Origin: Azolla pinnata
Lineage: Eukaryota > Streptophyta > Polypodiopsida > Salviniales > Salviniaceae
Assembly: GCA_037176905.1 (NCBI GenBank)
Contig: JBBBWG010027912.1
Span: forward strand, 2,355 to 49,408
Reading direction: 5' to 3'
Length of the DNA: 47,054 nucleotides
Part shown: positions 1 through 11,592 of the stretch, one piece after another
Position numbering within the stretch: position 1 is the stretch's first letter
How the letters are laid out: the number at the start of each line of letters is the position of its first letter
Notes under the pieces: generated by a model
Told to the model about the DNA's origin: nothing
Seen by the model: only the letters and a program-made list of their open reading frames with translations
Database searches by the model: none
Position numbers and translations under genes: made by a program

Positions 1-577
1 TCCTGCCACTATAGTCCTCTTCACAACTAGATTCATGGTTAGAGTGAGTTGTTGAAATTGGATTGAAATAAGTGAGAACATAACTCACTAGATGCAAGTG
101 AAATGCACTGATTGAGTTAGTTCAATTCAATGCTCCTTTTGATCCATCACGTACCTGTTTCCTGCCACTATAGTCCTCTTCACAACTAGATTCATGGTTA
201 GAGTGCGTTGTTGGAATTGGATTGAAATAAGCGAGAGCATAACTCACTAGATGCAAGTGCATAACTCACTAGATGCAAGTGAAATGCTCTGATTGAGTTA
301 GTTCAATTTCAATGCTCCGTTTGATCCATCACGTACCTGTTTCCTGCCACTATAGTCCTCTTCACAACTAGATTCATGGTTAGAGTGAGTTGTTGAAATT
401 GGATTGAAATAAGTGAGAGCATAACTCACTAGATGCAAGTGAAATGCACTGATTGAGTGAGTTCAATTCAATGCTCCTTTTGATCCATCACGTACCTGTT
501 TCCTGCCACTACAGTCCTCTTTCACAACTAGATTCATGGTTAGAATGAGTTGTTGAAATTGGATTGAAATAAGTGAG
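1..577. repeat. 159-bp tandem repeat array (about 3.6 copies) in a UGT intron
   Basis: The same block, beginning TCCTGCCACTATAGTCCTC, starts at 1, 160, 342 and 501. The spacing is therefore 159, 182 and 159 bp. The 182-bp unit is longer because a 22-bp piece (CATAACTCACTAGATGCAAGTG) is itself duplicated around 239-282. Copies differ by only a few substitutions. The last copy stops near 577, where unique sequence leads to the splice acceptor at 685 of the glycosyltransferase exon, so the array probably lies in that gene's intron. It may continue left of the window. Confidence 0.95.
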
Positions 578-685
578 CATGTCTTTGTTGAGGAAATCCA
601 AGGTTATTTCTAAAACAGGGCTACCTCCAAGACAGTTTCTTGACATGGTGGGTGTTTGTGGTTCGTTTCTTTCCCTGACAATCAG

Positions 686-1611
686 GCCTGGATCAAGTCA
701 TCTCATGTATTCCGGGAGTTCCACCTACACGATGCACCGATTTCCCTTCTTTTATGCAAGTGGAAGATGTAACAGACTACGAGTTCCAGTACTTCATGCG
801 CCAAGTCACGCGTGTTGCCGATGCCGAGAGGTTGCTGGTGGCGTCGTTCGATGATCTCGAGCCTCGAGTGATAGAAGCCCTCTCGAAACGGCTCCGTGTA
901 CAAGCTGTTGGCCCTGTCATTCTTCAGGGGAAGGAAGAGGAGGAAGCACCAACCGGTCTTCTGCCCAACACCACAGATGACCCTCTTCAACAATGGCTCG
1001 ACAAGCAAGAACTGAACTCGGTCATCTACATCGCATTTGGAAGCCTGGCAAATCTCACACTCGAGGAAGTGCATGCCATTGCGTATGGACTTGTACAATC
1101 AAAACAGCCCTTCATATGGGCGCTTAGAGAAGGTACAGTTCCCAACATTGTCGATCCTCTTCCGCGTGACTTCAGGCAGAGCACAAAAGCCCAAGGCCTT
1201 GTTGTGAAATGGGCGCAACAACGGCAAATACTGAAGCATCCGGCCATCGCTGCATTCTTAAGTCATTGCGGTTGGGGCTCGAGTCTTGAGAGCATATGCA
1301 TGGGAGTGCCTCTAGTCTGTTGGCCCCTCTATGGAGATCAGCTTCTGAATTGTAACTTACTGGTAGATCAGTGGCAAGCCGGCATTAGACTCGCTCCAAG
1401 TCTGCCCAATCGTAGAAAATCTCTCACCCCCGAGCATGTGGAATCAGCCATTGTCACGATCATAAACTCGCCTGCATATCGCTCCAACATGATCAAGCTC
1501 CAAACCCTTGCGAAGAAAGCTTGTCATGCCAACGGCAAGTCTGCAAACAATCTTCGGGATCTTGTTCATGATCTGTACGCCCTAGCAGAGACTGTTCACC
1601 CGCAAGGATAA
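686..1611 (+). CDS. UDP-glycosyltransferase (family 1), 3'-terminal exon only
   Basis: This encodes the C-terminal 307 residues of a plant family 1 glycosyltransferase, which moves sugar from a UDP-sugar to a small acceptor in the cytosol. The 44-residue PSPG donor-binding box is complete: it starts WAQQRQILKH, contains HCGWGSS, and ends in GDQ. The terminal Gln is the residue usually linked with UDP-glucose use. Two box positions differ from consensus: WAQQ instead of WAPQ, and HCGWG instead of HCGWN. The exon starts after a pyrimidine-rich acceptor (TTTCTTTCCCTGACAATCAG, ending 685) and begins with DQVISCIPGVPP, which matches the middle of UGTs. The N-terminal acceptor half (about 150 aa) is not in the window and presumably lies in an upstream exon beyond the repeat array. 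Stop TAA at 1609-1611. The acceptor substrate cannot be told. Confidence 0.9.
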
Positions 1612-1700
1612 CGAAGCAGCTTGTGATACCAAATTTGAGGTCTCGTTCGTGATCTGTACTGGCTAGCAAAGATTGTTCCCCCAAAAGGAATTTACCTCCT
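1510..1700 (+). repeat. Diverged tandem duplication of the UGT 3' end
   Basis: The last coding stretch (1511-1611) is followed by an imperfect second copy at about 1610-1700. GCGAAGAAAGCTTGTCATGCC (1511) corresponds to AACGAAGCAGCTTGTGATACC (1610), and the segment around GATCTGTAC recurs at 1570 and 1651. The second copy lies after the stop codon and so is in the 3' UTR. The offset shrinks from about 99 to 81 bp through an internal deletion. Confidence 0.75.
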
Positions 1701-3059
1701 TGCATTCCTGTTGATAGATTCTGCAACTAAATATACAAATAGATGATGGCTCAGATTACGCATTCAAATTAAACATATTGTAATTGAAACATCATGTCCA
1801 TATCCTGCCTGTCTATGCTGCAATCACACCATCAAGAGTCTTGTGAGCTTTACCATGTGATTCAATGAAGGCAGAATAACATTATTAAGACTTGCCTCAA
1901 ACTTTAGGCATCGCACCAACTTGCATACTGATGAATATACTTTTGAATGTTTAGCCGATGGCTCCCATTTCCCGCTCTGGATTTCTTCTGAAATGATTGC
2001 ATACCTAAACAATGACCAATATATAGACTCCAGATAGAATCCTTCCATAATTGTAAGAGAAACAGGTATGGGTTCTTCCAGTGCATTGAAAAGGACAGGG
2101 TTAAAGCTTAACATAAGAAATTGAAAGTAGATGGATAAACAAGGAATTGTGAGAGGGTGCTTTAGAACAGTTGGCAAATATATCAGTGACCATTATGCTA
2201 TCCCCAGTTCATGCTCAAAAAGAGTTTAACATTATATATATTTCAGATAAAGCATTTATTGAATAATTTTGTATGACAGTACAGAATAGGTAAACGAAGT
2301 CCATTTGTAGTTCCCGTATGAAGGACACATTTCTTCCATTCAGCCAAAAAGGTGCTTCAGAATTATAATTATCTTGCGGAAACAGAGAAATGTTCAGAAA
2401 GAGCAGACTCATATATTCTATCATGCAAACGACCTTCTGGTACTCACAAATCTTCACATTATTGATGAAAATTTCACATTGGGTAAAAGTACACATCTAT
2501 CTATACAAAGGGTAATGTTCTATATGGCGAGTAGTCATAATCCACACATGGCAATGATACTACGCAGGATTCTCAAAGGATTCCAATAATGCATATACAA
2601 CAGTGATTGCATAACGCACCTACCCGGAATGGCAGGGAAAAATATGTATCAAAACATTCTGTAAAAATGAGGTTTGATACCCCATATTATTCAATCAACG
2701 TAGACCCTTCGATTTGTGAAGGATCTGGTGTGCCCCTGTTCAGCCTGCAAAAGTGTATCCTTATTGCTTTAAACATATCCAAATAGAAAACAAAAATGAA
2801 GTGAGACGAGAGCTACCATACCTTATTAACAAGCTCCAATGTCCTGGAAGATGCCATGCCACCAGCGGGTTCAGTACATTGAAAAACAAATGTTACATTG
2901 CTCCCTCAAAGGTCAAACCACAATCTGCTCAAAGTGGCACTGAAGCACGACTAAGAATCGATGATAGTACAAAATGTACAACTAGGATCATTCTGATGAT
3001 CCCTCGCAAAACTTTTCAAGAAACTTTCTGGGTACATCCCCACTGATTATCTCACAAGC
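1701..3059. other. Intergenic stretch without a recognisable gene
   Basis: This AT-rich sequence lies between the UGT 3' UTR and the last exon of the minus-strand SET-domain pseudogene. It holds only short open frames with no recognisable domain or splice pattern. It probably contains the 3' ends of both neighbours. I see no RNA gene or mobile element. Confidence 0.5.
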
Positions 3060-6000
3060 TCAAAGAGCTCTTGTCCGTCTCTTCAACCAATTCATAATCT
3101 CCTTATTTATGACATTGCCTGTATGAACAGCGTCCATTATAGGTCTGCCAAGAAGTTGCAGACTTTCTTTGAGCTCCCAAAAGCACTGACTGACCATTCC
3201 AGCTCCACTGCCTTTGTGACTTATGCTCCTGCATCGATCGCTGTGATTTTCTCTCCTCTTCTCTCTAATAAGAATATCTGTTACCTTGAATAATTTACTA
3301 ATCTATCATGATTTTGGTTTGTTATCAAAGATGAGACAATATTCAGATGTAATCTCTCATTTTGTCTCAGTTCACCTATGCGAAAGAATTTTGCAGTTTT
3401 GCCATCAACAAGTGGAAAGGAAAGAACATTATGTTAATCACGGTGCTGTTTTCTATGAAATAAAGAGAGATACCACTGGCCACTTATCTTGTGGTCCCTC
3501 TTATCAATATACACTATGTAACATGTTCACGGCTTAGCTACCAGACTGTAAGATTTACATGGATGTTACTTTGTACTCAGTGATCAGCAAGGCCAGCTGA
3601 AAACGTTTATCTAACATTTCATTTCATTTCTAAACCTGCACACAGCTAATTTATTCACACCATCACTTCCTTCACGCAAAGAGGCTTCCTGTTTCAGACG
3701 ATTGTTATGAGAGTTAACAATTGAACTTCCCATATAAAACAAGATTAGCACACTAACAAATTAGTGATCGATTGTGAATGCATTTGATTGTTAACATCTT
3801 TAATGTGACAAGCATCAGAAGTAAGAAGTTGCATACGGAGATCCAGACTGACCAGAAATGTGCATTTGCTCCAAAGGATGTGTATATACTCTATAATAAA
3901 TGATTACATTAATCATCATGAACCCCATTAGCAGTTGTGAGAAGACCTATACCTAGATATGCCTGTCTTCCCTTTCGGGCCTAGTGTAGGTAACCTTTCC
4001 AATTATAGAAGCAGGAGTGCTTTCAACAACCCGACAACATAAGAATGTTTGGTTTCTAATGGCTCACCTTACGAGGACATCAGGTCACAAATTTCTACAA
4101 AGTTTGTACTAGCCCCCATCAAACAAAAGACCAACATTAGGAATACTATTTTTTTCTACTCGATTGTAAAACCAAATTATGGAAGATCCACTGCGAAATT
4201 AGCAAATAGACTTACTGTTTCATCTCAATATTTTGTTTTTTGTTTGACCATTTTCAAACCATCTACAGTTGGAAACAGTTCTTTGTAACCGTCAATTTGT
4301 CCCAAGGGTTATGTTGGCCATTGAATGGACGTTAATATATAATCACAGATTCTCAGCGGGTATTGTACCATATAGCTTACCAGCTTAGAATATATGCATG
4401 CAGGTTCAATTTCTATATCTCCTATAGGCCCATAATGTTTGCAATGCAATTCTTTCCATTTTAAATGTTTCAGACTTGACCAGAACTTGTTTCCCATTTC
4501 CAGACTGCTTACTTATACTTTCACAATCCCTTTTGAATCAAACTTATTTTTAAGTGAAACACATACCAATAGTTCCAATATTTTCCAGCGACCCATACTG
4601 TTGTACGAAAGTTGCTGTTGTGGTGACTTTCCATGGCAAGATGTCAGACTAGGATTTATAAGACAACCCCTTGAAGATTTCACTAAGCTGGCACCAGGCT
4701 CGGATTCATTATGTCTGTACCAGAAAATAAGCTGCCCAAGAACATAATGTTTGCTGTACATTTTTCTCCATTCCTTGAAGGGTGCTGCACCTAGGTTATA
4801 GGCATGTTTTGGTCCTAAATCTAAAGGTCTTATTTTCAATGGTGGAGACTCAAAAGTTGGGTAGTCCTAAAATCAGCAAACAGGTATTTCAAGCGACAAA
4901 ATAATCATCTTGAAAAGAACAGATGGACAATATCTTAAATACCTGACTACTGAAGAACAGTTCTGTATGAGCATACAGATGAACAAGATCAGTAGCTGCA
5001 TCATGATAACTAACACATGTACTAGGTGCTTTACACAACCCATCTCTCAACCTAGTGTTCAGTTCAAGCTAATATATTGAGATGATTTTCAATGTGAAAA
5101 AAATGAGAGTATGCATATAATTGAACACATGACGGATATTACCACAACAGAGATTCACGCAAATTTGTAGTTGTATTTCCTGATTCCAATGGTTCATGTC
5201 CATGTACTTTGAACATGAATTCTGAATATGCCTCCTTTGAGGTGTCTTGAGCCATCCCATGTAATACTTCTGCCACAATTGAATTCTTGTCCTTCCATAT
5301 CAGCCCGACAACCTCTGAAAGATTTAGCTTTCTTAAGGGAGGAGGTGCACACTTAGGGTCACCATATAATTTCTTGAATATATACCTCACCTGTGATACA
5401 GGCATCGTGTTGCAGAAAATTACAAATAATATTCTGGCGACACTTTTTCTAAAGTGTACAAAACTGTTGCGCACATACCTTGTCAAGAGTAATGGCAAGG
5501 TTCTGGAGCCTTGTATTGAAAACACATCTGCCTGTTCAGATAGAAAACCTAGTTTCAGATTTCAAATTCTACAGCAATTCAACAAACATGGCTTACAGCA
5601 CAAAGCATTCTATACTTGTATTTCAGCATCAAAAGCTTCAGTTTCACCAGCCTCATCCATTCCATTTTCATTCAATATAGTTTTCAGGATCTCTTTTGGA
5701 AGAGACTGCTGCTCTTCGTTTAAAAACCTCATCTGAAATTGCAGAACACTCCTGAACAAATCCAAAAATATCTAGTAACAAAATCAATTAACCAACAATA
5801 GATGCATACCACTCCTGCTGCATACTTTATTGTCCAATCAGGCAAACCATCAAGAAGGCAAACACCTAAGCCAGCTACTCTCAGGAGATCCCAATCCTCC
5901 TTCGATGGAAAAGTTTCTGTTATACATGCTTGTAACCTAAACCGGTGTAGGATGCCATGATCTGATTTCATAATCTACCATATCCAAATGGAAACCTAGC

Positions 6001-6733
6001 TTAAGATTGAGTACACACATCAACTAGAACAAATTGCTTAACGTTCTTTCTTTATAGAATCAGCTCAGCATTATAGGCACCTCTTGGAAGGCATCAGGTC
6101 CAGCAAAATTCAAGTAGCTTCCCCTACAAACATGGCTGCCACATAACCACACAGATTTTTCATGCTCCTCTTTGCTCTGAAACCGTATCAAGGATTAATC
6201 CAGCTGGGAGTAATGATCTAAATACGTGAATTTTCATTAAAAAATCAGCACCTCTGTAATTGAGTTGTAATCAAAGGTGAGTTCCTCTCCACAATCCAGA
6301 GGGCGGAGTGTATAAACACCAATTTGATACTTCCCATTGACAGCTGTAGCTCTGATCCACAATATGATAAACATAACGCAGATTGATCCAGTCTCTATGC
6401 ATTCTCACTATGAAAATAAGCTCATAAAAAAGGAAATAATTTGCATACCTAGCTTCACAATTTGGTCTGCACGAGTGGCGTATCCGGCTAGCATAGTTTG
6501 CCTTGTGCATTGCATCAAGCACAACCAGATCATAGCCCAAAGCATCATCACCCTGTAAATTTATAATGAAATTAGTAATGAGAAGTAAAATGTTGTCCAT
6601 TGTTGAATGAATGCATACTTCACCTTTGGCCTTTCTAGGAAAATATTGTAGAACTCAGGGCTGCCTCCATGTCTTGCTTTAGGAACGCCCTTATGGCATC
6701 TTGCTTTTCATACCATCACCAAGCCAGATATAC
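3060..6733 (-). pseudogene. ATXR3/SDG2-like SET-domain histone H3K4 methyltransferase, 5'-truncated pseudogene
   Basis: Exons (high to low): 6733-6624, 6552-6449, 6351-6252, 6176-6081, 5974-5810, 5732-5616, 5531-5479, from 5390 to a donor near 5144, 5051-4943, 4866-4567, an uncertain piece near 4497-4380, and a last exon 3207-3060 (stop 3060-3062). The SET core is clear: HKANYASRIRHSCRPNCEAR, then GEELTFDYNS, then the post-SET motif and the long plant ATXR3 C-terminal region (GLPDWTIKYAAG, YGDPKCAPPPL, LGQLIFWYRHN, WLKRR). Intact family members deposit H3K4me3 genome-wide. Damage: TGA at 6716-6718 replaces the Arg of the conserved VWRW motif; there is a frameshift inside 6733-6624 (EKQDAI in one frame, PEFYNIFLERPK in another); exon 5531-5479 is one base short (RLQNLAITLDK only in the shifted frame); the first post-SET cysteine is Trp (SVWLCG). 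No N-terminal exons (about 1800 aa in Arabidopsis) were found. Retained introns argue for segmental duplication, not retroposition. Confidence 0.82.
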
Positions 6734-7120
6734 CTACACACACGTGCCTGTTAGAAAAGTAACTCTTTGAAGAAATATTTTCACATTTTATTTGCCCATC
6801 TATGAAGAATTTTCTTTGCGGAAGAAAAAGAGATTACACATTCTCTGGACTTTCAATGAGTCTCTATCTATTTTAAAACTAAGAACATTCATCACATTGG
6901 ATGGCTCAGGGCATTGATTAAATTTGACTTTTCTTTTACAGGTATTGATCAAGCGATACCCTGTGGACCACGATGATAAATAAACAATGTATACATGTCA
7001 AATGGATGCAGGGAAGATAGAATGACACAGTTACATTATGATTTCGGTTACTCCGCAAGGTGACTTACAGACAAGACACACATGCATGATGTCCCACGTG
7101 ACTTTCTTTCTGGTTTCAAG
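6734..7120. other. Unassigned stretch upstream of the SET pseudogene
   Basis: AT-rich. I looked on the minus strand for the exon that should precede the SET exons (the EKGGFVEFFGE-like segment) and did not find it. This supports 5' truncation of the pseudogene. Confidence 0.45.
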
Positions 7121-8154
7121 CTAGATCTGGATACTCCAACACAGCAACAACAGAAATTCACAGATCACTTGGAAACTCCACATGAATGAAGCAGTGAATG
7201 GTTTCTGCTTCCTAGCTTCCTTTCCATTACATTGTCTACTAGCTTTCTTTTCATTCACATTTCCATTGGAAGAGTCCTGCTTCTCGGTTTCCTTCTTTCC
7301 CCATTCTCTTGTAGTTTCCTTCTCAATCCATTCTCTCCTAGGTCGCTTTTCATTCCCACCTCCAGTGGAAATTTTCTGCTTCCAAGCTTCATCTCCATTC
7401 CGATTTCTCCCAGCTTGTTTATTTTCATCCCTGGTGGAATATTTTTGCTTCCGGGTTTCCTTCTCATCCCTGTCTCCAATGGGGAAGTCCATCCTTTGGA
7501 CTTGTTTAACATTCCCATATCCTATCAAAGACGAACTCTTCGTTCTATCGTCCTTTTCGGTTCCATCTACAACGGGAGAATTTGTCCTCTTAACTAGCTT
7601 TTCAATCCCATCTTCAACAGAAGAGCTGTGTTTTGTAGATTTCTTTTGTCTATAATCTCCAGTGGAAGAAGAATTCTGGTTCATAGCTTGTTTTCCGCTA
7701 TTATTTCCAATGCAAGAAGATATTGGCCTCCTAGCTTGCCTTTCGTTTCCATCTCCAGTCCAACAAGAACTCTTCTTCCTACCTTGCATTTCATCTGTAT
7801 CTTGGATGGGAAAGGAACGTATATTACTCTCTTGCTTCTCATTACCATCTCCAGTGGAAGAACTGTCCCATCCAGCTTGCCCGTCATAGAGAGAAAGCAA
7901 AATCTGCATCCTATCTTGCTTTGTATTTCCATCTCTAATGGGAGAAGAACTTTGCTTCTAATCGAACTTTTCATTCCCATCTCTGATTGAATGAGAACTT
8001 TGCTTCCTATAGTTCTTTTCATTTCCATCTCTAAGCAAGGAAGAATTGTGCCCTCTAACTTCATTACCATTCCTGAAGGGATCACCAGATCCCAGAGGCT
8101 CCATGTCAGATCACCAGATCCCATAAGAAACAAGCTCCATGATAATGCTGACAC
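7121..8154 (-). repeat. Degenerate minisatellite (about 48-bp units, 16 or more copies) with a low-complexity minus-strand ORF
   Basis: The motif TTTCCATCTCCAGTGGAAGA and variants recur about every 45-51 bp from 7190 to 8085 on the plus strand. On the minus strand an open frame of 262 codons (7909-7121) reads it as hydrophilic repeats of the form SSSTGDGNEKQ. A second frame (8154-7681) reads the rest as EMEMK-type repeats, so the frame shifts within the array. Unit length near a multiple of three keeps frames open by chance or by former coding. It lies just upstream of, and on the same strand as, the SET pseudogene. ATXR3 proteins have charged, Lys/Glu-rich repeated N-termini, so descent from that exon is possible, but I see no diagnostic motif. 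Confidence 0.6.
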
Positions 8155-8461
8155 TGCAACAGTATACTGATCCCGGTATAATCTTTTCCTTGGCTGTGCC
8201 TACACAGACTTCAAATATTCCACAATAAGCCCTTGACAGACCTAATTCAACATCTCCACGATGAGCCCAACAACACCCAATCATCTCCAGTTTGGCTGCT
8301 AAATCCAGTATCCTTCACTGCAGTTTTCTCTTTAGCCCTAACTAAATCTAAAACCTGATTCTAGATCAGGTTTCTTATTTCAGCTCCCGGAGGTCTGCAG
8401 GAAAAGAAGGTGGATCCTCCACCATCCATGGAGCTCTAGAATGATGATGATGTTGGTGGTA

Positions 8462-8480
8462 GTGATGACAATGATGATGG

Positions 8481-8519
<39 letters not shown>
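8462..8519. repeat. (GAT)n microsatellite
   Basis: A run of GAT/TGA triplets with few interruptions, within a gene-free stretch (8155-9300) in which I recognise nothing else. Confidence 0.95.
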
Positions 8520-8520
<1 letters not shown>

Positions 8521-9983
8521 ACTGTGTGAAGAAGAGGTTTGATTTTCTTACAAATGGGATTTTTATTTGGAATCACATAGGAACTCCTCTTCAGTTGCAC
8601 CATAATGGGGCTTTGGAAATCTGAATCTTGAAAAACACGTAGAAGAATTCTGCTTCACGCATGTAAGTTCATGGCTACAGCTCTGGCTATAGAAATGGTT
8701 TCTAGTACGAATCTTATGTCAAATTTTCTTTAAGATGTACTGGTCTTAAAGCCTTTGAATTTGCATCAACACAGCATGATATGAGGAGCTCTGCTCGAAA
8801 AAACCAAACTTTTTGTTATTCCAATGACATCTATGTGTAATCAAAAGGTCCATCCCAAATATCAGAAAAAAAGCAGTTCATTTGCCTGGTCTGCTCGTCA
8901 ATGCAACCATTTGGCTATGGTTTTTTAATGATCTATATTATGGATTCTGATTCAGCATTAACTCAGAAACAGTTGATTGATGGTGTATCTATGTGATAAA
9001 ATCGATCATCAGGCTGATGATAAAATTCATGCACGATCAAGTGGAATGCTTATTTTCAAGAACCTAGCAATATCTGCATTTTGCAGGAGCTCATCAATGG
9101 AAGTTTCTGGCTATGGTGATGATGTAGAACTCAATGTTGAAGCAGTGAAGTTGCAACCAGCAAAGACCTAGAAAAATGATCAGCAGCTGATGAACGCAAG
9201 CTTCTGGCTATGATTTCCTGTAGTTTTTGCAAACTTACAAAGGCCTGGAAAATCAGCAGTCTGCAACACATACCTCTGTGCTCTGCTCACAAAGTCAAAA
9301 GTTCTGCCTGAGACGATGATGTCCGGTAACGATTTTTGCACCAAAAACAATCATCGGACTGATTTGCAAAGACCTCCGAACCCCAGCAATTCGCAGAGAA
9401 GCGAAATAGGTATAACGATGATGCCTAGTTGAGACTTGTGGAAGCAAGAAACTGCAGAGTTGCGGAGGCCTGGAACGATGTGCAGCTCGCAAAGACACGG
9501 AAGCTATTTCCGAGGGCTACTCGGAAGGGCAAGATTCAGGCCAAGGCGACCCCGATGTGAGATGAACATGTCGTATTCCAGAGATCTTCTCGAAGACTTT
9601 ATGCAACGATCTGCGATCCGCAGAATAGGTCCGACGTCGCATGGCTATGCTGATAGACTTCCCCCGCGGCGTGATAGACGAGAACAGCTCCATAAGCCTG
9701 AGATTTGAGCAAGACGGCATGGAACCTGTTTTCCAAAGAAGTTGGGAGGTCTGCCCCGAAGAAGCAGCAAAGGGAAGCTTCTCTAGCCCCTGGCGGATGG
9801 CGGCGGCGGCGATTGGAGCAGGCGAAGGCTGAGGTTCCTGAGCACGGCGATGGTGTGGGATGCAGCAAACGGGCGATGGACGCTGCGTGAAGGGTTTGGA
9901 GATCTCTCTCTCTCTGTGCGTCGTCGGAGGAGGCGTCGCCATCGCCGCTGCTCGAGAGAGATCATGCAGAAATGCCCCGACTT
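8520..9983. other. Gene-free stretch, GC-richer after 9500
   Basis: No recognisable protein. From about 9500 to 9960 the sequence becomes GC-rich and CpG-containing, and a minus-strand frame (10041-9517, 174 codons) is open, beginning in an AAAGC-rich repeat and including MATPPPTTHRERE. This looks like a promoter or 5' UTR or a decayed first exon, but no homology or following exon was found. Confidence 0.35.
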
Positions 9984-10039
9984 TGCGTTTTGCTTTCTGC
10001 GTTTTGCTTTCTGCGTTTTGCTTTCTGCGTTTTGCTTTC
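9984..10039. repeat. 14-bp minisatellite, 4 perfect copies
   Basis: TGCGTTTTGCTTTC starts at 9984, 9998, 10012 and 10026, directly repeated with no mismatch. Confidence 0.95.
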
Positions 10040-10089
10040 AATGACTTTGTACATACGTAGGTTTAATTAATTGTAGATTTGTACAATTA

Positions 10090-10200
10090 TTTAACCCGTA
10101 TTTAACCCGTGTTTAACGTATTTCTAACCCGTATTTGGCGTATTTAATCCGTATTCTACGTATTTGATCCGTACTCTATGTATCTAACCCGTATTTAAGA
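10090..10200. repeat. Degenerate short repeat, (TATTTAACCCG)n-like
   Basis: Variants of TATTTAACCCG, with TATTTGATCCG, TATTCTACG and similar forms, recur every 11-14 bp. Its resemblance to the telomeric complement (CCCTAAA) is partial and the unit is different. Confidence 0.7.
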
Positions 10201-11592
10201 GTCAGCACGTTTCGTAAGCGTTTATAATCTTTTTTATTCGAAATACTTTTAAAATTACGTAACATGCGCACTGTACGCGGATGGCATAATGATGCGATGT
10301 AATGTGACAGCATCGAAGGGCTTTTGTACAGATTGTATCGCTTAGAATCGGGAGCGATTGGAGCGCGTGGCGGAGCTCGCTGCGATGAAGATTGTTGGGA
10401 TTCGAGGGGCTCTCGGGATTCTCTCGCGTAGAATCATCGGGAAACAGTCGAGTCCGTCGTCGAGTTCGTTCCATTCGAATCCGATGGGTTTTCTACAAAG
10501 TCTGGAATGCATCAGATAATAAAAGGGGTTGGATTCTTTGGAACAGCCTTGACACCATGAGACAAGGGCCTACCCCTCTTACTAGCATGCTTCCGAGATT
10601 AAAGAGGGAGTATTTCATGAATTTGCTTGTTACTATTTCGAGGGTAGGGGTCCTAGCAGTTGCTTAATCGGCCTTTGTCATGCGCATGCCCATCAGATTG
10701 CCTTCGATCGACGATGCTTGGCTGACTCATTAGAGGAATCACCCCAAATCAATGCATGCTTATTGCTCTGGATTGTCATAACGAAGGATTTTTCAAGGTA
10801 GTATCGGTGAGATGATCAACTACATGCAAAGAAGACGACATTTTCACTGGGAATAGTAATGTAGTAGCCATGCACCAGAGGAGGAACTCGGAAAAGAAAA
10901 AAGAACACAAAGCTTTGTGGATGTATGGAACTGCATTATAAGGAGAGTGTTCTACCCTGACATGAATAATCGATCTGATTGGCCTCTAACAAAACCCAAA
11001 GGCGGTATTCGCTCCTTTTCGAAAGATATATAGTTGTCCTAATATCGATGAATTTCTCGTTTCGAGAATCGAAATATAGTTACTCTATTTGAGGCCAAGA
11101 TCGTAGAAACCGAGTTTGATGGTTCGCAACAAGATCCAATCATGGGGGTCTTTACACCATTATCTATTGCGATTAGCAATGCAATCTGCTCAAGAGACTT
11201 TTTAACTAGACCAACACTTTGATCCGATTCCAAGGCCTCAATAGGCCATGGTTTTTGCAAGGTGTGTGACATGTAGGTACTCGTCGTGGATCATAGGGTG
11301 ATTGAATTGTGATGGATCGATGGTGCTGCAGTGGGCTTTGATGGAGCGATATGCTGTGGCTCACTGCGATCTGGTTTTAGAGGCAAATTTCATTGCGGAT
11401 CTAGTTCCCCTGTCAAAAGTTATCGAGCGATCCATCGCCGTAGAGCTCGACAGATCGAGTTCTACGGCGAGCTGCCAGGCAAAACACTGATCAACGAGGG
11501 CCTTTGAAAAAATCCGTTGGAGCGATTCTCCGATTCTAATGCCGAATCCGAGGGCCTAAGGCTATTCGATCATTATAGTGTACACAAACATC
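10201..11592. other. Gene-free stretch
   Basis: Only short open frames with no recognisable domain. Composition is unremarkable. I see no RNA gene or transposon termini. Confidence 0.4.

Noticed and set aside
573-854. A plus-strand frame at 573 as the UGT N-terminus
   Set aside because: It lacks any UGT N-terminal motif and is in a different frame; the catalytic exon begins after the acceptor at 685.
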